Source: Halobacillus campisalis
GTDB lineage: Bacteria > Bacillota > Bacilli > Bacillales > Halobacillaceae
Reading direction: 5' to 3'
Assembly (NCBI RefSeq): GCF_030345335.1
Contig: NZ_JAPVRC010000013.1
Location: forward strand, 1 to 64,000
DNA: 64,000 bases
Shown here: in pieces, positions 1 to 9,613 of the stretch
Layout: the number at the start of each line of letters is the position of its first letter
Position numbering within the stretch: position 1 is the stretch's first letter
Notes under the pieces: generated by a model
Databases searched by the model: none
The model's input: only the letters and a program-made list of their open reading frames with translations
Told to the model about the DNA's origin: nothing
Made by a program: the position numbers and the translations under genes

Positions 1-7
1 AATCAAC

Positions 8-124
8 GATGTAGTGGCGACAGCGAAGAGGTCACACCTGTTCCCATGCCGAACACAGTAGTTAAGCTCTTCAGCGCCGATGGTAGTCGGGTTTACCCCC
101 GTGAGAGTAGGACGCTGCTACGTC
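8..124 (+). rRNA. rrf: 5S ribosomal RNA
   Basis: This is 5S rRNA of the large ribosomal subunit. The 5' arm (from position 11, GTAGTGGC) pairs with the 3' arm ending at 121 (GCTGCTAC), and the central block with GAAGAGGTCACACC and CCGAACACAG is the standard Bacillaceae 5S sequence. The length of about 117 nt is normal. It is presumably the last gene of a 16S-23S-5S operon lying left of the window. No tRNA genes follow it. Exact ends are set from the terminal helix and may be off by a few bases. Confidence 0.96.
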
Positions 125-130
125 AATGTG

Positions 131-161
131 AAAGTCGAAAGCATATGCTTTCGACTTTTTT
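131..161 (+). terminator. rRNA operon terminator
   Basis: A perfect palindromic stem (AAAGTCGAAAGCAT paired with its complement) ends in a run of T residues, directly after the 5S gene. It is a typical Rho-independent terminator. Confidence 0.9.
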
Positions 162-204
162 AATATATTAATTTAGTGGCTTTTTCTGAGATAGGGGTGT
201 GAAT

Positions 205-897
205 ATGGACCAAGAATATGTATGGTTAGAAAACTTAGACATATTTTTAATTCGCTTAAGTTTAGCATTACTGCTGGCGGGAATGATTGGCTTTGAAAGA
301 GAGCTGAAAAATCATGCCGCTGGTTTTCGTACACATATTCTAGTTGGGGTCAGCTCCTGTTTAATGATGCTTTTATCAATTTATGGATTTGAAAACTTCA
401 TAGAAGAATATGATAATATTCGCTTTGATCCATCTCGTATCCCCTCCTACGTAATTAGCGGAATAGGCTTCTTAGGGGCCGGGACGATCATTGTTAATGG
501 TATGACGGTCAGAGGTTTAACTACAGCTGCTTCCATCTGGACTGTTGCAGGTTTAGGACTGGTGATCGGCGCTGGGATGTATGGAGTCGGGATTTTAGCG
601 ACTTTTCTCGTCTTATTGAGCTTGATCTTTTTAAATAAGATCGAGAGGAAATTCATGAGGCATTATTATAAGAATTCTTACAGCATTATGGTTAACGAAG
701 CATATCAAATGAATGAAATATTTGAAATATTTGATAGGAGAAATGTTGCGGTAGAAAGAGTGGAAATAGAAAATGCGGGTAATCTGACAAAAAGTATTTT
801 TATTCAAGTGAACCGTAATAACCATTTGACAGAAATAGATATAATAGATGAAATTTCTAAATTGGATTATGTAGAGCGCATCAGCCATAAAGAATAA
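205..897 (+). CDS. MgtC/SapB family membrane protein
   Basis: A 230-residue membrane protein of the MgtC/SapB family. The N-terminal half has several hydrophobic segments and the family hallmarks GFERE followed by AGFRTHILVG, then GIGFLGAGTI and GLTTAASIW. The C-terminal ~90 residues are soluble and resemble the ACT-like tail of MgtC proteins. Family members are linked to Mg2+ limitation, acid stress and membrane potential, but the biochemical role is unsettled. I place the start at ATG 205 because AGGGGTG lies 5-6 nt upstream; a GTG at 199 is the in-frame alternative. The gene stands alone, with terminators on both sides. Confidence 0.9.
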   Translation: MDQEYVWLENLDIFLIRLSLALLLAGMIGFERELKNHAAGFRTHILVGVSSCLMMLLSIYGFENFIEEYDNIRFDPSRIPSYVISGIGFLGAGTIIVNGMTVRGLTTAASIWTVAGLGLVIGAGMYGVGILATFLVLLSLIFLNKIERKFMRHYYKNSYSIMVNEAYQMNEIFEIFDRRNVAVERVEIENAGNLTKSIFIQVNRNNHLTEIDIIDEISKLDYVERISHKE

Positions 898-900
898 AGA

Positions 901-933
901 AAAACTATACGTTTTATTTCGTATAGTTTTTTT
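901..933 (+). terminator. terminator after mgtC-like gene
   Basis: The stem AAAACTATACG / CGTATAGTTTT, with a short T-rich loop and a T run, starts three bases after the stop codon. Confidence 0.88.
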
Positions 934-989
934 GTTTTAATCTTGGATTATTTAGGGAATGATTATTCATGTAGCTTGAAACAAATATG

Positions 990-1017
990 TTGCGAACACG
1001 TATAAAATCAGTATAAT
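990..1017 (+). promoter_or_regulatory. sigma-A promoter of the ctsR operon
   Basis: TTGCGA (990-995) and TATAAT (1012-1017) are separated by 16 bp. The predicted start of transcription falls in the CtsR operator just downstream. Confidence 0.75.
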
Positions 1018-1025
1018 AAAGTTAA

Positions 1026-1048
1026 GGTCAAAGATAGTCAAAGTCAAA
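1026..1048 (+). promoter_or_regulatory. CtsR operator
   Basis: GGTCAAA-GAT-AGTCAAA (1026-1042) is an exact match to the CtsR direct-repeat operator (two RGTCAAA heptads with a 3-nt spacer). A third GTCAAA unit follows at 1043-1048. It sits between the -10 box and the ctsR start, where bound CtsR would block transcription and so autoregulate the operon. Confidence 0.93.
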
Positions 1049-1063
1049 AGAGGAGGAGGGAAA

Positions 1064-1528
1064 ATGAGGAATATCTCCGATGTAATCGAAGAATACCTTA
1101 AGAATATTCTTGATGAAAATAATAAGCACATCGCCGAAATTAAACGAAGTGAAATTGCGGATCAATTTCAGTGTGTCCCCTCTCAAATCAATTACGTGAT
1201 TAAAACAAGGTTCACCGTGGAAAAGGGATATATAGTCGAAAGTAAACGCGGTGGCGGGGGATATATTCGTATACGCCGCGTCCAGCATCGTTCAGTATCT
1301 CAAATGATTGATGAGATTGTCAGTTTAATTCAGCCGAGAGTTTCTCAGCCTGTAGCGCTAGACGTCATTGATAGGTTACTTGAGGATGATAGTATTACAG
1401 AACGGGAAGCGCGGATGATGGCCAGTGTTATGGAACGTGAGGTTCTCGCTTTCCCTCTTCCGCTTAGAGACGAGGTTCGCTCCAGAATCCTTACGGCTAT
1501 GTTGCTCACCCTTAAGTATAAAAATTAG
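1064..1528 (+). CDS. ctsR: CtsR, heat-shock/clp repressor
   Basis: CtsR is a 154-residue dimeric repressor of class III heat-shock genes (clp genes and its own operon). An N-terminal winged helix-turn-helix (about 1-75) carries the glycine-rich heat-sensing wing RGGGGYIRI near residue 63, and a C-terminal four-helix domain follows. It is first in the operon ctsR-mcsA-mcsB-clpC behind a perfect CtsR operator. McsB-mediated arginine phosphorylation and ClpCP degradation control it in relatives, and both partners are encoded just downstream. The start ATG has a strong GAGGAGGG site. Confidence 0.97.
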   Translation: MRNISDVIEEYLKNILDENNKHIAEIKRSEIADQFQCVPSQINYVIKTRFTVEKGYIVESKRGGGGYIRIRRVQHRSVSQMIDEIVSLIQPRVSQPVALDVIDRLLEDDSITEREARMMASVMEREVLAFPLPLRDEVRSRILTAMLLTLKYKN

Positions 1529-1549
1529 CTGAGGAGGGAGACGGATACT

Positions 1550-2095
1550 ATGGATTGCCAAAGATGCCATAAACGTCCTGCCACTGTTCACTTGACCCAA
1601 GTCATTAATGGTGAAAAGACAGAAGTGCATGTATGCGCGTATTGCGCAAAGGAACAAGGTTATATGTCTGACAACCAGGATTTTACTTTAAATGATTTGC
1701 TATCGGGTCTTTTCAATTATGATAAGAGCTCTTCTTATAAAGGAAAGCAATCCAAATCCTATCAATCCAACAAGCAGTTGAAATGCCCTGGCTGCGGATT
1801 AACCTATCAGGAATTTGCCCAGATAGGAAAATTCGGATGTGCGGATTGTTATAAAACGTTTGATGAGCGCTTGAATCCGATTTTCCGTCGTGTTCACAGT
1901 GGAAACATAAAACACGATGGAAAAATCCCGAAACGGGAAGGTGGAAACTTACACCTGAAAAAGCAAATGAATGAATATAAAACACAGCTTCAGCACCTTA
2001 TAGAACAAGAGGAGTTTGAAGAAGCTGCTAAAATAAGAGATCAAATACGTTCTCTGGATGAACAGATTCACCACGGACAGGGCGGTGAGGAATAA
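1550..2095 (+). CDS. mcsA: McsA, zinc-binding activator of McsB
   Basis: McsA (181 aa) activates the arginine kinase McsB and links it to CtsR and ClpC. Two zinc modules are visible: CxxC pairs near residues 3/6 and 29/32, and a second set near 79/82 and 97/100. The C-terminus has a UVR motif (about 135-175, [14 protein letters not shown]) of the kind that contacts ClpC. The stop codon overlaps the mcsB start by one base (TAATG), which implies translational coupling and matched amounts of the two proteins. Confidence 0.95.
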   Translation: MDCQRCHKRPATVHLTQVINGEKTEVHVCAYCAKEQGYMSDNQDFTLNDLLSGLFNYDKSSSYKGKQSKSYQSNKQLKCPGCGLTYQEFAQIGKFGCADCYKTFDERLNPIFRRVHSGNIKHDGKIPKREGGNLHLKKQMNEYKTQLQHLIEQEEFEEAAKIRDQIRSLDEQIHHGQGGEE

Positions 2096-3165
2096 TGTCT
2101 TTACAACAATTCATTAACGAAGCCATAAGTCCCTGGATGAAAGAAGAAGGACCAGACAGTGATATCGTGATGAGCAGCCGGATCAGACTTGCTCGCAACT
2201 TTCAAAATTATCCTTTTCCCATAATTTCTTCTGAAGAACGCATGGAAGAGATTTTGCAGTTCTTCAAAGAAGAATATGCCGGGAAATCATTCAGGGATTA
2301 TCATCATTTTGAAGTTGTTGAAATGGATAAGCTGCAGTCCGTTGAGAAAAGGGTACTGGTCGAGAAGCACTTGATCAGTCCTCATTTAACTGAACACTCA
2401 AAACATTCTGCGTCTTTAATATCGCAAAATGAGCAAGTATCCATTATGATTAATGAAGAAGACCATATTCGAATACAGCTTTACTTTCCGGGTTTTCAAT
2501 TAGATCGTGCTTTAGAACAAGCTTCCCAGTTAGATGACTGGCTTGAAGAAAAAGTGGATTATGCTTTTGATGAAAATCGCGGATATTTAACGGCTTGTCC
2601 TACAAATGTCGGGACAGGGATGAGAGCATCGGTCATGATGCATCTGCCTGCATTAGCCATGACACAGCAGATCACGCGCATGACTCCTGCGATCAACCAG
2701 CTTGGCCTAGTGGTGAGAGGGATTTTCGGTGAGGGAAGCGATGCACTTGGAAACATTTTTCAAATATCCAATCAAATCACCTTAGGGAAGTCAGAAGAAG
2801 ACATTGTCGAGGATTTGCACAGTATTGTAAAACAGTTGATCGACCAGGAACGTAAAGCCCGTCAAGCGTTAATGCATCGTTCAGGAGTCCAGCTGGAGGA
2901 CAGAGTTTTTCGTTCCTATGGTGTTTTGAAGCACAGTCGTATCATAGAGTCTAAAGAGGCGGCAAAATGTTTATCAGATCTTCGCCTTGGAATCGACTTA
3001 GGTTTTATCGACCATATCCCTAAAACGATTCTAAATGAGCTCATGGTTTTAACACAGCCTGGTTTTCTGCAGCAATATGCGAAAGAATCTTTATCACCCT
3101 CTGAACGCGATGTTCGCAGGGCTTCATTAATTAGGGAAAGACTTCAATTAGAAAATAAAGAATAA
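2095..3165 (+). CDS. mcsB: McsB, protein arginine kinase
   Basis: McsB (356 aa) phosphorylates arginines on misfolded proteins and on CtsR, marking them for ClpC-ClpP. It has the phosphagen-kinase fold: SSRIRLARN near residue 27, the nucleotide and substrate block [12 protein letters not shown] near 168 with its conserved cysteine, and the C-terminal RDVRRA motif near 337, which matches the RDxxRA phosphoarginine-sensing site. All key residues look intact. It overlaps mcsA by one base and ends 20 nt before the clpC start. Confidence 0.97.
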   Translation: MSLQQFINEAISPWMKEEGPDSDIVMSSRIRLARNFQNYPFPIISSEERMEEILQFFKEEYAGKSFRDYHHFEVVEMDKLQSVEKRVLVEKHLISPHLTEHSKHSASLISQNEQVSIMINEEDHIRIQLYFPGFQLDRALEQASQLDDWLEEKVDYAFDENRGYLTACPTNVGTGMRASVMMHLPALAMTQQITRMTPAINQLGLVVRGIFGEGSDALGNIFQISNQITLGKSEEDIVEDLHSIVKQLIDQERKARQALMHRSGVQLEDRVFRSYGVLKHSRIIESKEAAKCLSDLRLGIDLGFIDHIPKTILNELMVLTQPGFLQQYAKESLSPSERDVRRASLIRERLQLENKE

Positions 3166-3185
3166 TTCGTAAGGAGGTCGTGTCC

Positions 3186-5636
3186 ATGATGTTTGGACGA
3201 TTTACAGAAAGAGCACAGAAGGTTCTAGCTTTAGCTCAAGAAGAAGCTGTACGCCTTGGTCATAATAACATTGGTACAGAACATATTTTATTAGGTCTTG
3301 TAAGTGAGGGAGAAGGTATTGCTGCTAAAGCTTTGACTGCTTTAGGCCTTGAATCAAGTAAAATTCAGCAGGAAGTCGAAAACTTAATCGGCAAAGGGGA
3401 GAAAGTCTCCCAGACGATTCATTATACACCTCGTGCTAAAAAAGTAATCGAGCTGTCAATGGATGAAGCTCGTAAATTAGGTCATTCTTATGTAGGTACT
3501 GAGCATATTCTTCTAGGTTTGATCCGTGAAGGCGAAGGAGTAGCTGCGCGTGTCCTGAATAACCTTGGTGTTAGCCTGAATAAAGCTCGTCAGCAAGTTC
3601 TGCAGCTTCTTGGAAACAATGAATCAACAGGCGGACAGAATCGCCGCGGCGGAAGTGGTGCCCAGGCAGCTAATGCCAGCACACCTACTTTAGATTCTTT
3701 AGCCAGAGACCTGACCGCTATAGCAAAAGAAGGCAATATCGATCCAGTAATTGGCCGAAGCAAAGAAATTCAGCGTGTGATCCAAGTGTTGAGCCGTCGT
3801 ACGAAAAATAATCCAGTCCTCGTAGGGGAACCTGGTGTTGGTAAGACAGCTATTGCAGAAGGTTTAGCACAACAGATCATGAACAATGAAGTTCCGGAAA
3901 TCCTGCGTGATAAGCGCGTCATGACCCTTGATATGGGTACAGTCGTTGCGGGTACTAAATACCGCGGTGAATTTGAAGATCGCTTGAAAAAAGTGATGGA
4001 AGAGATTCGTCAGGCCAACAACATTATCCTGTTCATCGATGAGCTGCACACACTGATTGGTGCAGGGGGTGCTGAAGGTGCAATTGATGCGTCGAACATT
4101 CTAAAACCTTCTCTTGCACGTGGAGAACTGCAGTGTATCGGTGCTACTACGCTTGATGAATACAAGAAATATATTGAAAAAGATGCTGCATTAGAGCGTC
4201 GTTTCCAGCCTATCCAGGTGGATGAACCGACCCTTGATGAATCGATCCAAATTTTAAAAGGGCTTCGTGACCGCTACGAAGCGCACCACAGAGTGACGAT
4301 TACCGATGAATCAATAGATTCGGCCGTCCGCTTCTCTGACCGCTATATTTCAGATCGGTTCTTGCCGGATAAAGCGATCGATTTAATCGATGAAGCTGCT
4401 TCTAAGGTTCGTTTGCGTTCTTATACAGCTCCGCCAAACTTAAAAGAACTTGAACAAAAACTTGAAGAAGTTAGAAAAGAAAAGGACGCTGCTGTACAGA
4501 GCCAGGAATTCGAAAAGGCTGCATCTTTAAGAGATAGTGAACAGCGTTTGCGCGACGAGCTTGACGAGACGAAAGATCAGTGGAAAGAAAAGCAGGGGCA
4601 GGAGGATTCAGAGGTAACCGTTGAAGATATCGCCTCTATCGTGTCCACGTGGACGGGAGTTCCAGTTTCTAAAATGACGAAGGATGAAAGTGAACGTCTT
4701 CTGCATCTGGAAGATACGCTTCATAATCGAATCATAGGTCAAGAGGAAGCTGTTAAAGCGATATCTAAAGCGATCCGACGTGCTCGTGCCGGACTTAAAG
4801 ATCCTAAGCGTCCTATCGGCTCATTCATTTTCCTTGGTCCTACAGGTGTCGGTAAGACAGAACTGGCTCGTGCACTAGCTGAAAGCATGTTCGGAGAAGA
4901 AGATGCCATGATCAGAATCGATATGTCTGAGTATATGGAAAAACACAGTACGTCCCGTCTAGTCGGATCTCCTCCTGGATATGTAGGATATGAGGAAGGC
5001 GGTCAGCTGACGGAGAAAGTACGGAACAAGCCATACTCTGTCATTCTATTGGATGAAATCGAGAAAGCTCACCCAGAAGTCTTCAACATTCTTTTGCAAG
5101 TGCTTGAAGATGGGCGCTTGACGGATTCTAAAGGCCGAGTTGTAGACTTCCGTAATACCGTATTGATCATGACGTCCAACGTTGGAGCTCAAGAACTGAA
5201 ATCTAATAAATATCTTGGGTTCTCTATGGGAGAAGCTGATCAGGACTATAAAGATATGAAATCCAAAGTGACAGACGAATTGAAAAAAGCGTTCCGTCCT
5301 GAGTTCTTGAACCGTATTGATGAAACGATTGTGTTCCACTCTCTTGAGAGAAAACACATGAAGCATATCGTGACACTAATGTCAGAACAGCTTAGAAAAC
5401 GTCTGCTTGATCAAGAGATAGACTTCACGCTGACTGAAAAAGCAATTGAGCATATTGCTGAAGAAGGCTTTGATCCTGAATACGGGGCTCGTCCACTACG
5501 CCGCTCCATTCAGAAGAACGTGGAAGATCTATTATCTGAAGAATTGCTGAAGGAAAATATCCAAAAAGGTCAAAAAGTTAAAATTGACCTGAATGATGAT
5601 AAAGAATTTACAGTTCACACTCAGCAAGAAGCATAA
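3186..5636 (+). CDS. clpC: ClpC, AAA+ unfoldase
   Basis: ClpC (816 aa) is the Hsp100 ATPase that unfolds substrates for ClpP. In order: a double Clp-N repeat (1-150, recognising McsA/MecA adaptors and phosphoarginine), AAA domain 1 with Walker A GEPGVGKT near 214, a UVR-containing middle coiled coil (about 415-475), and AAA domain 2 with GPTGVGKT near 550. The start is ATG 3186, seven bases after AAGGAGGT; an upstream GTG at 3180 is too close to that site. It is the last gene of the CtsR operon, followed by a terminator. In B. subtilis radA and disA are transcribed with this operon, so the terminator here suggests looser coupling. Confidence 0.98.
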   Translation: MMFGRFTERAQKVLALAQEEAVRLGHNNIGTEHILLGLVSEGEGIAAKALTALGLESSKIQQEVENLIGKGEKVSQTIHYTPRAKKVIELSMDEARKLGHSYVGTEHILLGLIREGEGVAARVLNNLGVSLNKARQQVLQLLGNNESTGGQNRRGGSGAQAANASTPTLDSLARDLTAIAKEGNIDPVIGRSKEIQRVIQVLSRRTKNNPVLVGEPGVGKTAIAEGLAQQIMNNEVPEILRDKRVMTLDMGTVVAGTKYRGEFEDRLKKVMEEIRQANNIILFIDELHTLIGAGGAEGAIDASNILKPSLARGELQCIGATTLDEYKKYIEKDAALERRFQPIQVDEPTLDESIQILKGLRDRYEAHHRVTITDESIDSAVRFSDRYISDRFLPDKAIDLIDEAASKVRLRSYTAPPNLKELEQKLEEVRKEKDAAVQSQEFEKAASLRDSEQRLRDELDETKDQWKEKQGQEDSEVTVEDIASIVSTWTGVPVSKMTKDESERLLHLEDTLHNRIIGQEEAVKAISKAIRRARAGLKDPKRPIGSFIFLGPTGVGKTELARALAESMFGEEDAMIRIDMSEYMEKHSTSRLVGSPPGYVGYEEGGQLTEKVRNKPYSVILLDEIEKAHPEVFNILLQVLEDGRLTDSKGRVVDFRNTVLIMTSNVGAQELKSNKYLGFSMGEADQDYKDMKSKVTDELKKAFRPEFLNRIDETIVFHSLERKHMKHIVTLMSEQLRKRLLDQEIDFTLTEKAIEHIAEEGFDPEYGARPLRRSIQKNVEDLLSEELLKENIQKGQKVKIDLNDDKEFTVHTQQEA

Positions 5637-5671
5637 ATAAAGGGAAATATGAATAAAGTATGAAAATGTAG

Positions 5672-5703
5672 AATCGGAAGGTGTTTGCCTTCCGATTTTT
5701 TTC
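5672..5703 (+). terminator. terminator after clpC
   Basis: The stem AATCGGAAGG / CCTTCCGATT is followed by seven T residues. It separates the ctsR operon from radA. Confidence 0.9.
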
Positions 5704-5751
5704 CGTTTCAGATATGATTTTAGTAAGAATAAATTAATCTAATTGACACTC

Positions 5752-5770
5752 TTGTGAAACTTTTTCACAA
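5752..5770 (+). promoter_or_regulatory. inverted repeat in the radA upstream region
   Basis: TTGTGAAA-CTT-TTTCACAA is a perfect 8-bp inverted repeat. It lies between a TTGACA at 5743 and a TATAAT at 5782 (not correctly spaced from each other) and about 40 bp before radA. It resembles Rex (TTGTGAA-N4-TTCACAA) and Crp/Fnr-type (TGTGA-N6-TCACA) operators, but the spacer is one base longer than in either. Function unproven. Confidence 0.45.
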
Positions 5771-5809
5771 ACAAAAGCGTATATAATAAGAGTAGAGGGA
5801 GAGGTTACC

Positions 5810-7189
5810 TTGGCAAAAAGAAAAATAAAGTTTGTTTGTCAGGAATGCGGGTATGAATCTCCTAAGTGGATGGGGAAGTGTCCAGGGTGTCATCAGTGGA
5901 ATACACTTGTTGAAGAAGCTGCTATGACAGGCGGCGGAAACTCTCGACACATATTTCAAACGAATTCCCAGACATCTGCGAAGCCGGAGAAAATCACCGC
6001 AATAAAATCTGAAAAAGAACCAAGAATGACTACAGACATGCCGGAGTTGAACCGAGTTCTTGGAGGCGGTATAGTGCCTGGGTCTCTGGTTTTAATAGGG
6101 GGAGATCCGGGTATCGGGAAGTCAACCTTGCTCTTGCAAGTATCTGCCCAAATTGCGGACAAAGAATTACCGGTTTTATATATATCAGGTGAAGAATCTT
6201 CTAGACAGACGAAGCTTCGCGCTGAAAGGTTAGATATTAGATCCGACGAGCTATACGTGCTGTCTGAAACCAATTTACAGGATGTGATCACTCAAATCGA
6301 ACAAATAGATCCCAAGTTCGTCGTGATCGACTCGATCCAAACGATTTTTAAAGAAGATATTACTTCAGCTCCCGGAAGTGTTTCACAGGTTCGGGAATGT
6401 ACGAGCCAGCTGATGAGGATTGCTAAAAGTAAAGGCATTCCTATTTTTATAGTGGGCCACGTTACAAAAGAGGGTTCGATTGCAGGACCTCGGCTATTGG
6501 AACATATGGTGGATTCCGTTCTATATTTTGAGGGAGAGCGTCATCATACGTTTCGAATATTGAGAAGTGTGAAAAACAGATTCGGAAGCACTCATGAAAT
6601 GGGTATCTTTGAAATGAAAGAGAAGGGTCTGGAAGAGGTGCTGAACCCTTCAGAGATCTTTTTGGAGGAACGGTCCCAGGGAGCTGCTGGATCGATTGTA
6701 GTCGCTTCTATGGAAGGCACAAGGCCTGTTCTAGTTGAGATTCAGGCACTTATATCTCCTACCTCTTTTGGAAACCCTAGACGTATGGCTACGGGTTTGG
6801 ATACTAGCCGTGTTCCTCTTCTGATGGCCGTCCTCGAAAAGCGGGCTGGCTTACTCTTGCAGAATCAGGATGCCTATATTAAAGTGGCCGGCGGAGTGAA
6901 ACTAGATGAACCTGCCATCGACTTAGCGGTCGCTTTGAGTATTGCCTCCAGTTTTAGGGAACAAGTATCAAACGGTGATGATGTCGTAGTAGGGGAAGTC
7001 GGCTTAACAGGCGAAGTCAGGCGGGTGGCTCGAATTGAGCAGCGTGTCCAGGAAGCTGCCAAGCTTGGTTTTAAGCGAGTCATTATCCCTAAGAAGAATT
7101 TAGAAGGCTGGACGCCGCCATCCTCTATTGAAGTGGTGGGTGTCAGTACAGTGCAGGAAGCTATGCAAGTAACATTGGGGGATCGATAG
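5810..7189 (+). CDS. radA: RadA, branch-migrating DNA repair ATPase
   Basis: RadA/Sms (459 aa) drives branch migration during homologous recombination. An N-terminal C4 zinc finger (C10, C13, C24, C27), a RecA-like core with Walker A GDPGIGKS near 98, the RadA-specific KNRFG motif near 254, and a C-terminal Lon-protease-like domain are all present. The start is TTG at 5810, preceded by AGGGAGAGG. disA follows after three bases, so the two are co-transcribed; in B. subtilis they also interact functionally at recombination intermediates. Confidence 0.97.
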   Translation: MAKRKIKFVCQECGYESPKWMGKCPGCHQWNTLVEEAAMTGGGNSRHIFQTNSQTSAKPEKITAIKSEKEPRMTTDMPELNRVLGGGIVPGSLVLIGGDPGIGKSTLLLQVSAQIADKELPVLYISGEESSRQTKLRAERLDIRSDELYVLSETNLQDVITQIEQIDPKFVVIDSIQTIFKEDITSAPGSVSQVRECTSQLMRIAKSKGIPIFIVGHVTKEGSIAGPRLLEHMVDSVLYFEGERHHTFRILRSVKNRFGSTHEMGIFEMKEKGLEEVLNPSEIFLEERSQGAAGSIVVASMEGTRPVLVEIQALISPTSFGNPRRMATGLDTSRVPLLMAVLEKRAGLLLQNQDAYIKVAGGVKLDEPAIDLAVALSIASSFREQVSNGDDVVVGEVGLTGEVRRVARIEQRVQEAAKLGFKRVIIPKKNLEGWTPPSSIEVVGVSTVQEAMQVTLGDR

Positions 7190-7192
7190 ATA

Positions 7193-8266
7193 ATGGAAGG
7201 TCATGAACGTAATGAAAACCGCATCGGAGATATGCTTCAATTCGTGGCTCCAGGTACTCCCCTTCGTGATGGCATCGATAACGTGCTGCGTGCGAAGACG
7301 GGTGGATTGATTGTCATCGGGTATGGGAAGGAAGTTCAGCAATTAGTGGATGGAGGTTTCCATATACAGTCTGAATTCACTCCAGCCCATTTATATGAAC
7401 TGGCGAAAATGGATGGAGCTTTGATTCTTAACGATGAAGGTACAGAAATTTTATATGCTAATGCACAATTAATGCCGGACCCCGATATCATCTCGACTGA
7501 AACGGGGATGCGCCACCGAACAGCAGAACGAGTAGCCAAACAGACAGGTCACTTAGTTATTGCGATTTCACAAAGGCGAAACGTCATCACTTTATATAAA
7601 GGCCCGGTCCGTTATTCACTTCAAGATATCGGGGTCATTTTGACGAAAGCGAATCAAGCCATTCAAACGCTTGAAAAATATAAGCTCGTGCATGACCAAA
7701 GTATTACGAATCTTGGGGCGATGGAATTTGAGAATATGGTTTCATTTTCCGAAGTCATCCAAGTTATTCACCGTATCGAAATGGTATTGCGGATCAAAAG
7801 GGAAATTTTGAATTACGTAAATGAATTAGGAACAGAAGGCCGTTTGATTCAATTACAGCTCACCGAACTGGTGTCGAATATTGAAGAAGAAGCCTCCCTT
7901 CTTTTAAAAGACTACAGTAAGAAGCCGGATTACGAGCCTTACTATATTCTACGAAAAATGCAAGAGGAATCAGGGACAGAGCTCCTCGCGGATGAACAAG
8001 TGCTTAAGCTGCTCGGGTACGCATCAGGAACGAAACTTTCCGATATGATTTATCCAAGAGGCTACCGGATTATGCACCGCATCCCGCGCCTCCCTTCACT
8101 GATCATTGAACATTTGGTTGAAAGGTTCGGTACTTTGAACGATGTCGTACAGGCCTCTGTTAAAGAACTGGTAGAAGTGGACGGTGTCGGGGAAGTAAGA
8201 GCTAAGAAAATATGTGACGGTTTGGAACGAATTCAGGAACAGCTGTTTGTGGATCGACATTTATAG
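7193..8266 (+). CDS. disA: DisA, DNA-integrity-scanning diadenylate cyclase
   Basis: DisA (357 aa) makes cyclic di-AMP from two ATP and reports DNA damage, delaying sporulation in B. subtilis. The N-terminal DAC domain contains the catalytic DGA (about 74-76) and RHR (about 107-109) motifs. A helical spine follows, then a C-terminal helix-hairpin-helix domain ([12 protein letters not shown]) that binds branched DNA. The octameric architecture is known for the family. The start is ATG 7193, only three bases after the radA stop, so translation is probably coupled. Confidence 0.97.
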   Translation: MEGHERNENRIGDMLQFVAPGTPLRDGIDNVLRAKTGGLIVIGYGKEVQQLVDGGFHIQSEFTPAHLYELAKMDGALILNDEGTEILYANAQLMPDPDIISTETGMRHRTAERVAKQTGHLVIAISQRRNVITLYKGPVRYSLQDIGVILTKANQAIQTLEKYKLVHDQSITNLGAMEFENMVSFSEVIQVIHRIEMVLRIKREILNYVNELGTEGRLIQLQLTELVSNIEEEASLLLKDYSKKPDYEPYYILRKMQEESGTELLADEQVLKLLGYASGTKLSDMIYPRGYRIMHRIPRLPSLIIEHLVERFGTLNDVVQASVKELVEVDGVGEVRAKKICDGLERIQEQLFVDRHL

Positions 8267-8407
8267 ACGTTTCGTGTAGATAAAATAGGCACTTTTGCAA
8301 ATTGAAAAATATTGGAATTTGTGCTAATTTTATAAACAATCATTTACACCGTTTTACGGTTAGCAGCTATTGAGGTTGGTCATAATGACACTAAGGAGGT
8401 GAAGCGA

Positions 8408-9511
8408 GTGCTTAAACGAATTGTTCAGTTATTTATTGTCATAACCGGCGGTACTGTAGGTTATCTTTATATCCCGGAATTATTTTCAATGATGGACGTG
8501 ACCTGGCAGAGTTGGATTCAATCTGTAGCAGGAGCTATTATCGGAGCACTTATATTATTTTTATTGACATTTTGGGTTGTGGATTATATTGTCAACTTCC
8601 TGAGGTGGGTCGAGGACGCACTTGTACGAGCACCTGTTGCCGATTTGTTATTTGGGAGCCTTGGTTTAATCGTTGGTCTGATCATCGCTTATTTAGTAAA
8701 TAACCTGCTGCAGGATATTGAAATAAAAGTGGTCAGTCAAATTTTACCGATATTCATTACTTTCCTGCTCGGTTATTTCGGTTTTCAAGTTGGTTTTAAG
8801 CGTAAGGATGAATTTTTGAATTTGTTGACGATTGCGAAACGAGACAAGAAGGCTATTGATGGTGAAGATGATCAGGGAGCGATGGTTGATGCTTCTTTAG
8901 TTCCAAAAGAAAAAATTCTTGATACGAGTGTTATTATTGATGGTCGTATCGCTGATATTTGTGAAACTCATTTTCTGGAAGGTACGATTGTCATTCCCCA
9001 GTTTGTGCTGGAGGAACTTCAGCATATTGCGGATTCCTCGGATGGATTGAAGCGTAATCGGGGACGACGTGGCCTTGATATTCTGAACCGTCTGCAAAAA
9101 GATCTGCCGGTGAAAGTAGAAATTTATGATGGCGATTTTGAAGAAGTTCAGGAAGTAGACAGCAAGCTTGTTAAACTGGCTAAATTGATGAATGGAATTG
9201 TTGTAACGAATGATTTCAACTTGAATAAAGTCTGCGAATTCCAAAATGTACAAGTGTTGAATATTAATGACCTGGCGAATGCTGTGAAACCTGTTGTGCT
9301 GCCAGGAGAAGAAATGTCCATCCAAGTCATTAAAGACGGGAAGGAACAGAGACAGGGCATAGGATATTTGGATGACGGTACGATGATCGTTGTAGAAGAA
9401 GGTAAAGATTATATTGGCAAAACGATCGAAGTCATTGTCACAAGTGTGCTTCAGACTTCAGCCGGACGAATGATTTTCGCGAGGCCGAAATCACTTGAAA
9501 AAGCATTGTAA
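8408..9511 (+). CDS. yacL: PIN-TRAM membrane protein (YacL family)
   Basis: A 367-residue protein with about four N-terminal membrane segments (1-140), a PIN nuclease-fold domain from about 170 (ILDTSVIIDGRI, with the acidic residues expected in the active site) and a C-terminal TRAM domain likely to bind RNA. YacL-type proteins are conserved in Bacilli, but the substrate is unknown to me. The best start is GTG 8408, eight bases after AAGGAGG; the GTG at 8399 overlaps that site. It is followed by a strong terminator. Confidence 0.88.
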   Translation: MLKRIVQLFIVITGGTVGYLYIPELFSMMDVTWQSWIQSVAGAIIGALILFLLTFWVVDYIVNFLRWVEDALVRAPVADLLFGSLGLIVGLIIAYLVNNLLQDIEIKVVSQILPIFITFLLGYFGFQVGFKRKDEFLNLLTIAKRDKKAIDGEDDQGAMVDASLVPKEKILDTSVIIDGRIADICETHFLEGTIVIPQFVLEELQHIADSSDGLKRNRGRRGLDILNRLQKDLPVKVEIYDGDFEEVQEVDSKLVKLAKLMNGIVVTNDFNLNKVCEFQNVQVLNINDLANAVKPVVLPGEEMSIQVIKDGKEQRQGIGYLDDGTMIVVEEGKDYIGKTIEVIVTSVLQTSAGRMIFARPKSLEKAL

Positions 9512-9534
9512 AAACGGTATAACAAATAGAGATT

Positions 9535-9574
9535 AACAAAAGTGATAACGGTATGTTATCGCTTTTGTTGTTTC
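9535..9574 (+). terminator. terminator after yacL
   Basis: A 15-bp stem, AACAAAAGTGATAAC pairing with GTTATCGCTTTTGTT (one G-T pair), has a 5-nt loop and T-rich tail. Confidence 0.85.
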
Positions 9575-9613
9575 ACTCTTCATCACTAAGTTTGATGATT
9601 TAGGATGGTTCTG

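Noticed and set aside
8897-9325. 142-codon minus-strand frame inside yacL
   Set aside because: It is antisense to the conserved PIN domain, rich in Asn, Ile and Phe, without a start signal.
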